From NCBI GenBank assembly GCA_035289625.1, contig DATDWP010000016.1, positions 1 through 64,000 of the forward strand: a stretch of DNA of 64,000 nucleotides, read 5' to 3'. Source of the stretch: UBA10205 sp035289625. GTDB taxonomy: Archaea > Iainarchaeota > Iainarchaeia > Iainarchaeales > Iainarchaeaceae. Shown here piece after piece: positions 50,982 to 60,455 of the stretch; position 1 is the first letter of the stretch; every line of letters begins with the position of its first letter. Position numbers and translations under genes: made by a program. The notes under the pieces were generated by a model that searched no databases, was not told the origin of the DNA, and worked only from the letters and a program-made list of their open reading frames with translations.

Positions 50982-52733
50982 TTAATCTTCCACAGCTAGT
51001 ACTGAAATATATGTCCTTTTTTTTGAACTGTCATAAGAAACCCCAACTCCAACCAAATCATATTTTGCAATTGAGAGCAAATCAGAAAAATTCGAATTTC
51101 TGGTATTCAGTTCTTTAGAAAAATCTTGAATAACTTGCAAACTTGGATTGGGAACATCAGGAAGGGGGAGCATTATCTCAACAAAAGCAAATTCATCTAT
51201 AGTTTCAAAAAACCACAAATGAGTGAAATCATCCCTAACAGCAGTATTTAGAGGTTTTCCATTGGTCTTTCCCGGTATTACACTTCCCCAGCTTGTCCAG
51301 CTAACAAACGCGGTATCTGTTGATGCAATTTTTGTGTTATCTGCTATAACAAGTGCCCATTTTTCCACTTTAGTATTGATTTTCATTGGCTTTAGATTCT
51401 GTGCCGCTCTGAATTTTGCGATTTCAGAATATATTCCAGTTTTAATAGCAGTTTCACTAATAGCAGAACCGGCAGTTGGTGGAGTGGCTGTTGTTGGTAT
51501 AGGATTAGTGCTGGTCCCATCTGCTGCAAGCGCGCCAGAAGTTGGGGAATTAGTGGAAATTGCAGTAGCAGAATTAGTAGCAAGTGTTGGAGCGACCGGG
51601 GCAGCTTCTTTCACCAAAATATAAATACAAATTGCAGCTACTCCATTGTCTTCACAAAATTGTACACCAAGAGTTACGCTTTTGGCATTTTGCATCGTTA
51701 AAGCATTATCAAGGTTTGGATATTTGGTTTCAAGAGCTTCTGCCATGAAACACTCAACAACAGCAGCATCAGAGGTTATTTTTATTTTTAATTCCGGGGC
51801 TTTTTTAGCACAAATTTCTTCAGTGTCTAGCCTGTAGAAATGACCTTCTTTTATGCTTGTAGCCCTTGCTTGTGCTAGAGCCGCAGGATCGGCTGAAACT
51901 TCTGGCCAACCAAGTTTAGCCCTTCCATCATTAATCTCTTTCAAAATAAGCTTCTCAATATTTGCAAGGTTAAATTTGGCAGCGCTTGCAGGTAGAGTTG
52001 AAGAAGGAGTGGGAGTAGATGGTGTAGTAGTGGGCGTGCTAGTCGGGGTTGTTGCGCCCGGGGTAGTTGTCGAGCCCGGAGTTGCTGCAGCAGCTTGCGC
52101 CGCAACATTGGCGGTAGCAGCGGTTGTTGAAAACAAACCCCAAGCGCTTGCTTGGTCAACCAGCCTTTTGTTAACAAGTGCAAGAGATTCGCCGATAGAT
52201 GCTGCCGGAAGAGGTTGTAATGGTTCAATGCCTTTGGCTTTTTTATATACTGATTCAAACTGTGCCTTTACTTTAGCGTATTCTTTTACGCCTTCATCCG
52301 AAGCGGCATAGTCGTGGAAATCTATACCAAACCCTTCTTGTTCACTATCACTTATTATCGGCCCATAAGTATAAGGGTCTGAAAAATGAGTTTCATTGTT
52401 TTTGATTTCTCCCCCAAACTTTTCCCATTTACCACGAATGTCAGTGCCAATATAAGTTTTTACATGCGCCTGGACTTTATAATCGCGCAATACCTCCAAT
52501 TTTGCAAAATCAAATCTAACTTTTGCATTCTCAATTGTGGTTTCGCCATATATTACAATTGATTCATTTGGATTTACAACAATAGAATCAGTAAATACAA
52601 AAGTGTGATTGTCAATGCTAGCAATATCTTTGCCATTATATGGATAGGAATATTTCTCTGTATCAGCAAGTGCTACAAAGGAAAATAAAATCAGGAAAAT
52701 TGCAACTGTGCTAAGTGCCACGATTCTTTTCAT
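50982..52733 (-). CDS. secreted protein with two CAP/SCP-like domains
   Basis: 583 residues. Signal peptide (VAIFLILFSFVALA), an N-terminal unknown region to ~165, Thr/Pro/Ala-rich linker (~205-250), CAP-like domain 1 (~255-385, IEKLILKEINDGRAKLGWPE then ALAQARATSIKEGHF), a second Thr/Ser/Pro linker and CAP-like domain 2 (~425-583, IYSEIAKFRAAQNLKPM). The canonical CAP His/Glu tetrad is largely missing, so it is a degenerate member. Linkers look O-glycosylated. Exported adhesion or defence protein by analogy. Confidence 0.72.
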   Translation of the reverse strand: MKRIVALSTVAIFLILFSFVALADTEKYSYPYNGKDIASIDNHTFVFTDSIVVNPNESIVIYGETTIENAKVRFDFAKLEVLRDYKVQAHVKTYIGTDIRGKWEKFGGEIKNNETHFSDPYTYGPIISDSEQEGFGIDFHDYAASDEGVKEYAKVKAQFESVYKKAKGIEPLQPLPAASIGESLALVNKRLVDQASAWGLFSTTAATANVAAQAAAATPGSTTTPGATTPTSTPTTTPSTPTPSSTLPASAAKFNLANIEKLILKEINDGRAKLGWPEVSADPAALAQARATSIKEGHFYRLDTEEICAKKAPELKIKITSDAAVVECFMAEALETKYPNLDNALTMQNAKSVTLGVQFCEDNGVAAICIYILVKEAAPVAPTLATNSATAISTNSPTSGALAADGTSTNPIPTTATPPTAGSAISETAIKTGIYSEIAKFRAAQNLKPMKINTKVEKWALVIADNTKIASTDTAFVSWTSWGSVIPGKTNGKPLNTAVRDDFTHLWFFETIDEFAFVEIMLPLPDVPNPSLQVIQDFSKELNTRNSNFSDLLSIAKYDLVGVGVSYDSSKKRTYISVLAVED

Positions 52734-53161
52734 TCAAAACCCACTAAATGAATGCGTTTTTCCAATTTAAATCTTTGTTTTCCGGTTTTTCAAAAATTAT
52801 AACTCCGCTCCAAGCATAAAGAGGTTGTTTGCAAAAAAAAGAGAAACCAGGCCCTTTTTTAGAGGGCCTAAAACGTGTTGCTAATATTTTAAGAAAATGG
52901 GATTAGGCTCACGTGGAGTTTTAAATCCACTATTATAATGCTTCAAATGAAATATATAAAATTTTACCCAGAATAGCCTTTGGGTGGTTATTTTTAAAGC
53001 CCAGCATTATTAGGGGGTTTTTGCCCAAAAGTACCGTTTTATTGTATTTTGAGCCAAAAGGCAAAATTGAGCCCTCAAATTTTATGGTAAATATGGCATT
53101 GGTTACAATTTTGGTTGGAAAGTGGGACAAATATTATAAACTTGGACAACTTAATCCTAAA
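52734..53161. other. 428-nt divergent intergenic region with hairpin
   Basis: Between the CAP protein and the Cys-pair lipoprotein. Contains AGGCCCT/AGGGCCT, a perfect 7-bp hairpin at 52849-52869, and a TATA-like AAATATTATAAAC at 53128-53140 for ATG 53162. The open frame that continues upstream of 53162 starts with no promoter and is treated as non-coding. No other gene seen. Confidence 0.5.
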
Positions 53162-54820
53162 ATGCAAAGTAAGCTTTTAGCAATCCTCTTATTTTCACTG
53201 CTAATTGCCTTTGGTGGGTGCGCACAGAAAAAAACCCCATACGAAGGCCCCGGGGCAACCGATGTTAATGCAGCCGACCAGAACGCCCTAATCAAGGCGC
53301 AAGAGGCAATAGTTGATGCAAATACGGTTAGCGAAACAGACATTTGCCTACGCGAACAAAATGCGGTAAAGGCGGATGAGTGCCTTATAGAACTTGGAAA
53401 AACAAACAAAAGGAGCGATCCGTGCGAAAAAATTTCCGTGCTGCCAAAGGACACCTGCTTTTTGGAAGTTGGGATTGCAGCAGAAGATGAAATCACGTGC
53501 GGGAAAATTTCAGACCAGAGCATAAAAGACAAGTGCTTTTCTCAAATTGCAGTTGAATCAGGAAGGATTGAACTATGCAGGAAAATTGGCGCAATTGAAT
53601 CCCGTGATGAGTGCCTCGGAGAACTTGCAAACACAAAGTCCTCAATCAAAGAGTGCCTTTCCATTTTCGATATCCCCACAAAGGATTCGTGCATTGTAAC
53701 GGCTGCCGCCAAAATCACGGACAAATCAATTTGTGAAAATGTGAGCAAGAGGCTCACCAAAGAAGGGTATTCCCGTGACCTTTGCTATTATGCAAATTCT
53801 AAGCTTCCTATGGGGCAGGAATGCGTGGTGCTTATCTCACCGGGCCTTGTTCCAAAATGCTTTTTGGAAGCTGATGGGAATTTTACAAAAGAAGTGGACT
53901 GCAATGCCCTATCTGATGTAAATTCCCAAAATAGCTGCACAGCCTGGCTCGGGTTTGCAAAAAAAGAAGTGTCCTATTGTTATGCCCTGCCCAAAAAAGA
54001 GCAGGATGCATGTGTTGAAAGAGTGATCAGCGCAAAGCCGCAGAAAACCGAGTGCCCTAAAATAAAGGGCCTGCAGCTTGAGAACGATTGCTATATGCAG
54101 GCTGCAGTTTCCTACAAGGATATTTCGGCATGCCAGCAAATTGACAGCAACCCAATTCTAAGAAATGGGTGCATTGCCGCGCTTGCACTTGAACTTGAGG
54201 ACCCGCAATCATGCGCACTAATACCTGCAAACAATATTTCCGGAAGGGATGAGTGCTACTCAGGCCTTGCGCTTGCGACAAATGATTACAGGATATGCGA
54301 GAGCGTGCAGACAGATAAGCAATATATCAGTTGTTTTTCCGATATAGCGCTAGGTCTTGGCGCAACCGAAGTGTGCACAAAACCACAAAGGGAAAGCCTG
54401 CGCCTGTTGCCATATGCGGCTTCTGATTATTGCATTGAAGAATATGCAATTTCTATAGAGGATGCTAAACTGTGCGATAAGATCTCCAAATCCGCCCTTC
54501 AAGAGCACTGCAATCAGGAGGTTGGCAAAAGGCTTGCCTGCATTGACAATGACGATGTGTGCGATGAGGGCATTTGCGATTATAAAATTGATTCTGATTG
54601 CAAGTCCCCGTTTTCCTGCACAGTGGATTCGGAGTGCAATGACAATAAGGCCGCTACAAAAAACAGCTGTGTCAATGATTTGTGCAAATACACCCAAATA
54701 ACACAGTGCATTGCAGATGATAGTTACTGCCCCGGCATATGCACCTACACGGGGGATCCTAACAAGACAACAAACGCGCAAGGGGAAACAAATGAGGATA
54801 GCGATTGCGAGAGCCCATAA
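53162..54820 (+). CDS. lipoprotein of Cys-pair helical repeats
   Basis: 552 residues from ATG 53162 (MQSKLLAILLFSLLIAFGGC, lipobox FGGC). From ~60 to ~450 it is a run of ~30-residue units, each with two Cys in the pattern C-x2-I...D-x-C-x5-A (for example KISDQSIKDKCFSQIA, CRKIGAIESRDECLGELA), reading as helical hairpins pinned by disulfides. The C-terminal ~100 residues are a different Cys-rich segment (VCDEGICDYKIDSDC, CTVDSECNDN). Surface-exposed scaffold or binding protein; no function known. Confidence 0.72.
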   Translation: MQSKLLAILLFSLLIAFGGCAQKKTPYEGPGATDVNAADQNALIKAQEAIVDANTVSETDICLREQNAVKADECLIELGKTNKRSDPCEKISVLPKDTCFLEVGIAAEDEITCGKISDQSIKDKCFSQIAVESGRIELCRKIGAIESRDECLGELANTKSSIKECLSIFDIPTKDSCIVTAAAKITDKSICENVSKRLTKEGYSRDLCYYANSKLPMGQECVVLISPGLVPKCFLEADGNFTKEVDCNALSDVNSQNSCTAWLGFAKKEVSYCYALPKKEQDACVERVISAKPQKTECPKIKGLQLENDCYMQAAVSYKDISACQQIDSNPILRNGCIAALALELEDPQSCALIPANNISGRDECYSGLALATNDYRICESVQTDKQYISCFSDIALGLGATEVCTKPQRESLRLLPYAASDYCIEEYAISIEDAKLCDKISKSALQEHCNQEVGKRLACIDNDDVCDEGICDYKIDSDCKSPFSCTVDSECNDNKAATKNSCVNDLCKYTQITQCIADDSYCPGICTYTGDPNKTTNAQGETNEDSDCESP

Positions 54821-54948
54821 CACGGCCTAACAACAGTATATGCCCTACAAATGATACAATTTATTTCCAAATGGCAAGCATGCTTTTTGAGGCATTTTAA
54901 GGTTTTGTCGAAGTGGAATTTATAATACTTTAATTTAATAGACTCTTA

Positions 54949-56742
54949 ATGGAAGCAGACAGAATAATTGTCCTTGATTTCGGAAGCCAATACACCCACC
55001 TACTTGCAAGAAGGATAAGAGAACTTGGGGTGTACTCGCAGATAATGTCTCCAACTGTTTCATCTGCTGAGCTTGCAAAATCAAAAGGGATTATACTAAG
55101 TGGCGGGCCAAAGAGTGTATATGACAAGGACGCGGTTGCATATAATCCCCAAATCTTCTCCCTTGGAGTTCCAATACTAGGGCTCTGCTATGGGGAGCAA
55201 TTAATAGGGCATACTTTGGGCGGAAAGGTCGAACTTGGAAAAGTGAAAGAATATGGCAGCGCAAAATTCCAAGCAACAAAAACAGAGCTTTTTGCCGCCG
55301 TTTTACCAAATTCAACCGTGTGGATGAGCCACGGGGACAAGGTTTTGGTTTTGCCTGAAGGCTTTTCCAAAATAGGCTCGACAAAAGACTGTGAGTTTGC
55401 GGCAATTGCAGATGAGCGCAGAAAAATCTACGGGCTGCAGTTCCACCCCGAAGTTGCGCACTCGCAAGAGGGCATGAAAATACTTTCAAATTTCGTTTTT
55501 AGGATTTGCGGCTGCAAACCGAACTGGACAATGAAGGGTTATCTTGAGAAAAAAATAACGGAAGTTCAAAAAAATGCAGGGAATAAAAATGTATTTTTAC
55601 TCCTAAGCGGCGGGGTTGATTCGACTGTCTGCCTTGCGCTAATTGCAAAAGCTCTAGGCGCGCAAAGGGTGCACGCTCTGCATGTTGACACGGGTTTTAT
55701 GAGAAAGGGCGAGAGCAAACTGGTAGTTGAGGAACTCGAAAAACTGGGGTGCGGAAAAATACATCTTGTAGAGGCGCAGGATAAATTTTTGCAAAAACTA
55801 GATTGGGTAACTGACCCTGAGGAGAAGAGAAACATCATCGGAAAACTCTTTGTCGACATTGCAATCGAGGAATTGAATAACATCTCGTTTGAGCCTGGCA
55901 CCTGGCTAATTGGCCAGGGCACAATATACCCTGACACAATTGAAACGGGCGGAAATGAAAATTCAAATAAGATAAAAACGCACCACAACAGGGCGCCTAT
56001 AATTATGGAAATGATAGAGAAGGGAATGGTAATTGAGCCCCTAAAAGACCTCTACAAAGACGAGGTAAGAGAACTTGGCAAGCTTTTGGGACTGCCGGAA
56101 AAACTTGTAAATAGGCACCCATTCCCAGGGCCCGGGCTTGCGATAAGGATTCTTTGCAGCGGCACAAAAGATGTAAATCTAGAAGCGGAAAAAGAGATTA
56201 TGAAAATCGCAAAAAAAGAAGGGTATGCTGCAACAATTCTTCCGATAAAAGCAGTCGGGGTGCAGGGGGATAACAGGACTTACAGGAATGCCTTGCTTTT
56301 GGAAGGGAAATTTGATTATGAGGCGCTCGAGAGGGTTTCTACAAAAATTACAAATTCTTTCAATTCAATAAATCGCGTGGTTGCCTTAGTTTTTCCCAAA
56401 AAAATAAATTCTATTGAGCTAAAGGCCGCATTTTTGACAAAGTCGCGCATTCAAAAACTTCAAGAAGCTGATTTTGCGGCTACACAAATTCTTGCAAAAA
56501 CAAAACAGTATGACTCAATCTGGCAATTCCCCGTGGTTTTGCTCCCAATCGATTTTAATAAAAATGGCGAGGGGGTAGTGCTGCGCCCAGTCGAATCAAA
56601 AGAGGCAATGACCGCAAAATTTTCAAAAATAAATAAATCGGCTCTCAAAAAAATGGCAACTCGCATCTTGAAAATCGGGGGAATCGGGGCGGTAATGCTA
56701 GATATTACACATAAACCCCCCGCAACAATTGAGTGGGAATAA
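54949..56742 (+). CDS. guaA: GMP synthase (glutamine-hydrolysing, single chain)
   Basis: 597 residues. Converts XMP, ATP and glutamine to GMP, the step after IMPDH (5544). Glutaminase domain with Cys80 in LGLCYGEQ and LQFHPEVAHS; ATP-pyrophosphatase loop LLSGGVDSTV; C-terminal dimerisation domain ending HKPPATIEWE. Many archaea split this enzyme into two subunits; here it is fused and longer than the ~520-residue bacterial form because of an extra stretch before the C-terminus (around 500-560). TTTAATTTAA lies ~25 nt upstream of the ATG. Confidence 0.96.
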   Translation: MEADRIIVLDFGSQYTHLLARRIRELGVYSQIMSPTVSSAELAKSKGIILSGGPKSVYDKDAVAYNPQIFSLGVPILGLCYGEQLIGHTLGGKVELGKVKEYGSAKFQATKTELFAAVLPNSTVWMSHGDKVLVLPEGFSKIGSTKDCEFAAIADERRKIYGLQFHPEVAHSQEGMKILSNFVFRICGCKPNWTMKGYLEKKITEVQKNAGNKNVFLLLSGGVDSTVCLALIAKALGAQRVHALHVDTGFMRKGESKLVVEELEKLGCGKIHLVEAQDKFLQKLDWVTDPEEKRNIIGKLFVDIAIEELNNISFEPGTWLIGQGTIYPDTIETGGNENSNKIKTHHNRAPIIMEMIEKGMVIEPLKDLYKDEVRELGKLLGLPEKLVNRHPFPGPGLAIRILCSGTKDVNLEAEKEIMKIAKKEGYAATILPIKAVGVQGDNRTYRNALLLEGKFDYEALERVSTKITNSFNSINRVVALVFPKKINSIELKAAFLTKSRIQKLQEADFAATQILAKTKQYDSIWQFPVVLLPIDFNKNGEGVVLRPVESKEAMTAKFSKINKSALKKMATRILKIGGIGAVMLDITHKPPATIEWE

Positions 56743-56818
56743 GAGGGAAAAAGGCCAAGCGGAAAGTTCAACTCGTGCTTGCGAAAGCTTTTATACCCCC
56801 AATTACAAATACTAAGTG

Positions 56819-57046
56819 ATGACTCGCGAATTTGAGGTTATTCAAAAACAGGCGCTAAAGGCGCTCTCGATCTACTCGATGGTAGTTTTACTTGGCGGGC
56901 TTTTTCTCTCATCAATTGTCGAAGGGCTCAGGTTGCATTTGATGGGATCTAGCGCGCAAGCTACACTACTCTATTTTGCAGGCATTGGTTCACTTGCGGT
57001 AACAATATATGTGTACAAGAAAGGCAGGGAAATAATCGGCGCATAA
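56819..57046 (+). CDS. small two-helix membrane protein, 75 aa
   Basis: Starts MTREFEVIQKQALKALSIYS, with helices at ~20-38 (MVVLLGGLFLSSIVEGL) and ~50-65 (LLYFAGIGSLAVTIYVY) and a basic tail. GCTTTTATAC is ~27 nt before ATG 56819. Family not recognised. Confidence 0.6.
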   Translation: MTREFEVIQKQALKALSIYSMVVLLGGLFLSSIVEGLRLHLMGSSAQATLLYFAGIGSLAVTIYVYKKGREIIGA

Positions 57047-57141
57047 AATTTACAGACTCTTTCTACTAATTTACACTTTTTTGAGTCAAATTTATATTCT
57101 CTTTCTTTTTGGCCACGACTTTGTTTCTTTTCCGCCACATT

Positions 57142-57222
57142 GCAAACCTTTCGGTTTGCGATGCCTCGCAGAACTTTTGTTCTGCAAGGAGGCTTTTCTT
57201 TTTCTTTGTAAGAAAAAGAAAA
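57142..57222 (-). repeat. composite hairpin repeat, copy 2 (next to tRNA-Ala)
   Basis: On the minus strand, in order: TTTTCTTTTTCTT/AAGAAAAAGAAAA (57194-57222), GCAGAAC/GTTCTGC with outer GCCTC/GAGGC (57163-57193), and GCAAACC/GGTTTGC (57142-57159). Loops differ from copy 1 at 22367 while stems are conserved or compensated. Starts 12 nt after the mature 3' end of tRNA-Ala and would be co-transcribed with it. Confidence 0.7.
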
Positions 57223-57233
57223 AAGTTGTAGTT

Positions 57234-57305
57234 TGGACCCTGCGGGGATTGAACCCGCGGCCTCTTCGTTGCGAACGAAGCGCTCTACCACTGAGCTAAG
57301 GGCCC
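57234..57305 (-). tRNA. tRNA-Ala(CGC)
   Basis: 72-nt cloverleaf: acceptor GGGCCCT/AGGGTCC with the G3:U70 pair that identifies alanine tRNAs, discriminator A, anticodon stem CTTCG/CGAAG with loop TT-CGC-AA, T arm CGCGG-GTTCAAT-CCCCG-like. No intron, CCA not encoded. TATA-like GAATAAATACC at 57327-57338 upstream. Confidence 0.94.
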
Positions 57306-57658
57306 GGAAAGGAATTAGGAATAGCAAGGTATTTATTCTTTGGCTGGAAGTGCAAATACCATTAAATACCCAGGAAATTCATTTTGCGGCAAATAACCCC
57401 CTATTATACTCGGGCAATTGATCTCACTCGCCTCACTGCCCTACTGATAGGCCTAGAGAGTTTGAATCATCCTACCTGCATATAATCCAAAATTCCAAAG
57501 GCAAAAAATTCGATAAGGACTTGTTTGCGTTGATTGGGGAGACGATATTTGACAATCGGCGAATTAAAACTATATTTTTGTTTAAATAGTACATTGAATT
57601 TTGCGTATTTTTAGTTTTGTTTAAATTAACTTTTCCCCAAATATCATTGGGTGGAAAA
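57306..57658. other. 353-nt gene-poor region after tRNA-Ala promoter
   Basis: Mostly AT-rich. A 55-codon open stretch on the plus strand (57422-57589, ending FDNRRIKTIFLFK then TAG) has protein-like composition but no ATG/GTG start, so it may be a gene remnant. TGTTTAAATTA at 57618-57628 is the likely promoter box for the next gene. Confidence 0.35.
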
Positions 57659-57976
57659 ATGGCCGAGTATGCTCTACATGCACAGTATAGGGAAACTAAT
57701 CCAGCAGCAAAAGTACTAGGAGTTGGAATTGCAGTAGTTGGCCTATTTTTGCTAATTACTTGGTTTAGTAGCCCTGTTGCTGAGAATACCGACCTTCTAA
57801 TATCAATCGCTCTTCTGCTACTTGGCGGATATTTATTTTTTACAAATCCGATGCCAAGTCCGCCAACTATCTCAATTGAAGGGGACAATATTCAAAAGGA
57901 AGATATAGAAGATGCAATTAGAAGCGTTGAAAAGAGCGAACCGGTTAAGGCCATGATAAATGAGCTAAAAAAGTAA
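57659..57976 (+). CDS. small membrane protein, 105 aa
   Basis: MAEYALHAQYRETNPAAKVL, then two helices (LGVGIAVVGLFLLITWFSS and LLISIALLLLGGYLFF) and a hydrophilic acidic C-terminal part (EGDNIQKEDIEDAIRSVEK). GGGTGG at 57649-57654 precedes ATG 57659 by 4 nt, so it has a ribosome site; upstream in-frame codons to 57617 are rejected. Family unknown. Confidence 0.62.
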   Translation: MAEYALHAQYRETNPAAKVLGVGIAVVGLFLLITWFSSPVAENTDLLISIALLLLGGYLFFTNPMPSPPTISIEGDNIQKEDIEDAIRSVEKSEPVKAMINELKK

Positions 57977-58033
57977 TAGAACAGCACTAAAAATAGAAAG
58001 ATTGGATTGACTCAATAGTTTTTCTGCAAAAAC

Positions 58034-58040
58034 GGAGGGA
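58034..58040 (+). promoter_or_regulatory. ribosome-binding site of the PRC-barrel gene
   Basis: GGAGGGA, 4 nt before ATG 58045; the clearest Shine-Dalgarno in the window, showing that the organism uses both leadered and leaderless mRNAs. Confidence 0.6.
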
Positions 58041-58044
58041 TTGT

Positions 58045-58488
58045 ATGAGAACAATTTCAATAAAAAAACCTGGTATAGAGGCAATGGAATCACACGAACT
58101 TAAGGGGAAAAAAGTTTTAACATATGAAGGCAAAGAGATGGGAAAAATTTCAGACATTCTCATCGACAAGGATCTTGAGGTCGAAGGAGTGTTAATACAC
58201 CGCGGCCTTATCAAAAAAGACATTTTTGTGGGAAAAAACTATATACAATCAATAGGAAAAGAAGGGGCAATACTCAAAATCACTCCCCCCACTGAGTATG
58301 AGGGGATGAAGGTCTTTGATTCGACGGGAAAAGAGATTGGCACTGTAAAGAAGGTCAACACAACTCCGAGCAACACGGTAAATATTGTAATTGACCGCGG
58401 GCTTATGAAGGAGAACCTTGTGGTGACAAACGATTCGGTGCAAAATATTGGGGAGAATGTGATCCTAAATATTGAACTCGAGAAGTGA
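58045..58488 (+). CDS. PRC-barrel protein with two repeats
   Basis: 147 residues: repeat 1 at ~18-75 (GKKVLTYEGKEMGKISDILI) and repeat 2 at ~88-147 (GMKVFDSTGKEIGTVKKVN), each a small beta barrel as in RimM and photosynthetic-reaction-centre H subunits. Archaeal PRC-barrel proteins are candidate RNA- or membrane-associated adaptors, and some act in cell division. Strong GGAGG ribosome site. No signal peptide. Confidence 0.85.
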   Translation: MRTISIKKPGIEAMESHELKGKKVLTYEGKEMGKISDILIDKDLEVEGVLIHRGLIKKDIFVGKNYIQSIGKEGAILKITPPTEYEGMKVFDSTGKEIGTVKKVNTTPSNTVNIVIDRGLMKENLVVTNDSVQNIGENVILNIELEK

Positions 58489-58658
58489 ATCTAATTTTCA
58501 CTTCTTTTTTTTCTTTTATTTTACATTCCAAACAAGAATTCACTATAGTTTCATTATAGGACTCAAAAGTTAAGAGCAAAGGACTAAAATCAATCAGTTT
58601 TCGCACCGGCAATAAGGCCTGCTCTTCTTTTTATTCCCCAAAATGCTATAAGTGGTAA

Positions 58659-59318
58659 ATGCCACATTCACTCTCTGCTTCCACTCTTTCACTCTTCAAA
58701 GATTGCCCTCGCTGCTTTTGGATGCATTTACGGAAAAAAATTAAAAGGCCACAAGGGATTTTCCCATCTCTGCCATCCGGCATTGACCTTGTACTAAAAG
58801 AACATTTTGATTCCTACTCAAAAATTGGTGCTCTCCCCCCAGAACTTTCAAACATTGAAGGAAAAGTGCAGCTTTTTGATGATGAAAAACTTCTTGCAAA
58901 GTGGAGGGATTTTAGAAGCGGGCTTATTTGGAAAGATGGAACTGGGAATGTGCTGCGCGGGGCATTGGACAATTTGCTGGTAGAAGATGGGGATTTTATT
59001 GTTCTTGATTACAAAACGCGCGGCTACCCGCGAAAAGATGACACTCACACTTACTACCAGCACCAGCTTGACATATACAATCTGCTTTTGCAAAAAAACG
59101 GTTTTCCGACTAAAAATTATGCATACCTTCTTTTCTACCACCCAATAAATATAGGTGCAAATGGACATTTTACATTCCAGGCTGATTTGGTAAAAGTTAA
59201 TGTGCAAGTTCGAAATGCCGTTGAACTTTTTGAAAAAGCCCTTCAAACCCTTGATGGGCAAAAACCCGAATCTTCCGAACAATGCTCATTTTGCAACTGG
59301 GCAAAAATGCACAAATAA
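58659..59318 (+). CDS. PD-(D/E)XK nuclease family protein (RecB/Cas4-like)
   Basis: 219 residues. Nuclease core: LRGALDNLLV then DFIVLDYKTRG (D-x-K motif) and QHQLDIYNLLLQ. Cys at the N-terminus (DCPRCFW) and C-terminus (CSFC) could hold an Fe-S cluster as in Cas4/AddB. No CRISPR or cas gene is in the window, so a DNA-repair role is more likely than adaptation. Start at ATG 58659 (ATGCCACATTC). Confidence 0.82.
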   Translation: MPHSLSASTLSLFKDCPRCFWMHLRKKIKRPQGIFPSLPSGIDLVLKEHFDSYSKIGALPPELSNIEGKVQLFDDEKLLAKWRDFRSGLIWKDGTGNVLRGALDNLLVEDGDFIVLDYKTRGYPRKDDTHTYYQHQLDIYNLLLQKNGFPTKNYAYLLFYHPINIGANGHFTFQADLVKVNVQVRNAVELFEKALQTLDGQKPESSEQCSFCNWAKMHK

Positions 59319-59337
59319 GCAAAGTGTTAAAGCCTAG

Positions 59338-59613
59338 AAAAAATATTTCAAAACTAAAGAGGAAGCCATTTTCTATTTAAGGTCGTCTTTGTCGGAGCAA
59401 TTCGATGAAAGGTTTGAAGCGGATAATGGGATTGGAGCTCTGGTATACGAGACATTTTAGGATTCACAGTTCATTACAAGCAGGAAAAACCGCAAAATGC
59501 AAAAGCGCCTCATGCCACAATTTTTTGTGGAAAGAGGAACACCTGAATGGAACTCTATTCGTAAGGAAAAATTCACAAAACCAAATATTAATCTGCAGGA
59601 TTTTGCAAAATAG
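59338..59613 (+). pseudogene. possible gene remnant with an in-frame TAG
   Basis: One frame is protein-like on both sides of a single TAG (59458-59460): about 40 residues before it (TKEEAIFYLRSSLSEQFDER ...) and about 50 after it (MPQFFVERGTPEWNSIRK ...), ending at TAG 59611-59613. There is no ATG at the start. Reads as a decayed gene; a re-coded stop is not supported by anything else here. Confidence 0.35.
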
Positions 59614-59687
59614 CTCAAAAACCGATATCGGAAGGTAGGGGAAACCAATTAATAGGCAAAAGCCATTGAATGTATAAAGTGTAAAGT

Positions 59688-60392
59688 ATGCTAAAACATC
59701 TGCCGACAATAACTGTAGCGCTTGTGATTGTTTCCCTGCTCGTATTCTACACAGCTTATGACAAGCAAACCAAAAGCATTGTCCCAGATAAGCTTGCAGA
59801 CGTTGTAATGTTTAAGGATGCGAAAAATTCACTGCGCGAACTAAATAAAGTCGCAGCCCTTGCATCAATTGGGCTTCTTGCAATAGCTTTTTTGCTAGGC
59901 CCCCTTTCAAAAATTATCCCTCACACTTTTGCGCCGATGATCTATGCAAGAAAGCCAATAGGTTTAGCAGGGTTTGTCCTTGGCCTTGCCCATGGAGCAT
60001 ATTCATTTTTCGTAATTTATGGGGGAAGCCTTGAAAAGACGTTTTTTGAAAATCCAAAAATGCTTGGCGCAGTTTTAGGGATAATAGGGCTTTTCATATT
60101 CTTTTTGATGGCAATAACCTCAACTGAAAAAGCAGTCAAGAAAATGGGTTATGCGCGCTGGAAAACTCTGCAAAGGACAGGCTATATTGCACTGTTTTTT
60201 GTGGTTGCACATTTCATAATCCTTGAAGTAAAACCCGACATTGGTTTGGATGTGCGACCTTATGGATTGCTGTTCCTTTTCATTGCAATAGTTGCGCTAG
60301 CACTCAAAGCAATAAGCATTTTTATAAAAGTGGAGCAAAATCCCGCTCATGACAGCACAATTTTCATGCACCCGGAAGAGAAGAAGCGATAA
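59688..60392 (+). CDS. ferric-reductase-like (YedZ/MsrQ-type) membrane protein 2
   Basis: 234 residues, six to seven helices. YARKPIGLAGFVLGLAHGAY carries the first His and KTLQRTGYIALFFVVAHFIIL the later pair region; AITSTEKAVKKMGYARWKTL is the shared family stretch. Probably a haem-bearing electron carrier of the plasma membrane. Paralogue of 23780 and of the next gene. Start ATG 59688, with a GTATAAAG box upstream too close to be sure of. Confidence 0.82.
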   Translation: MLKHLPTITVALVIVSLLVFYTAYDKQTKSIVPDKLADVVMFKDAKNSLRELNKVAALASIGLLAIAFLLGPLSKIIPHTFAPMIYARKPIGLAGFVLGLAHGAYSFFVIYGGSLEKTFFENPKMLGAVLGIIGLFIFFLMAITSTEKAVKKMGYARWKTLQRTGYIALFFVVAHFIILEVKPDIGLDVRPYGLLFLFIAIVALALKAISIFIKVEQNPAHDSTIFMHPEEKKR

Positions 60393-60455
60393 GGCCCTTT
60401 GTAAGTAAAGCGTTTTAACTTCTCGGTGACTTGTGTTTTTCAGATTTGTAAGCGG

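Noticed and set aside
53021..53161. N-terminal extension of the Cys-pair lipoprotein
   Set aside because: Would bury the lipobox signal peptide; the TATA box lies inside it and points to ATG 53162.
58659..59318. Assignment as Cas4
   Set aside because: No CRISPR array or other cas genes; the Cys spacing is not diagnostic, so only a general nuclease call is made.
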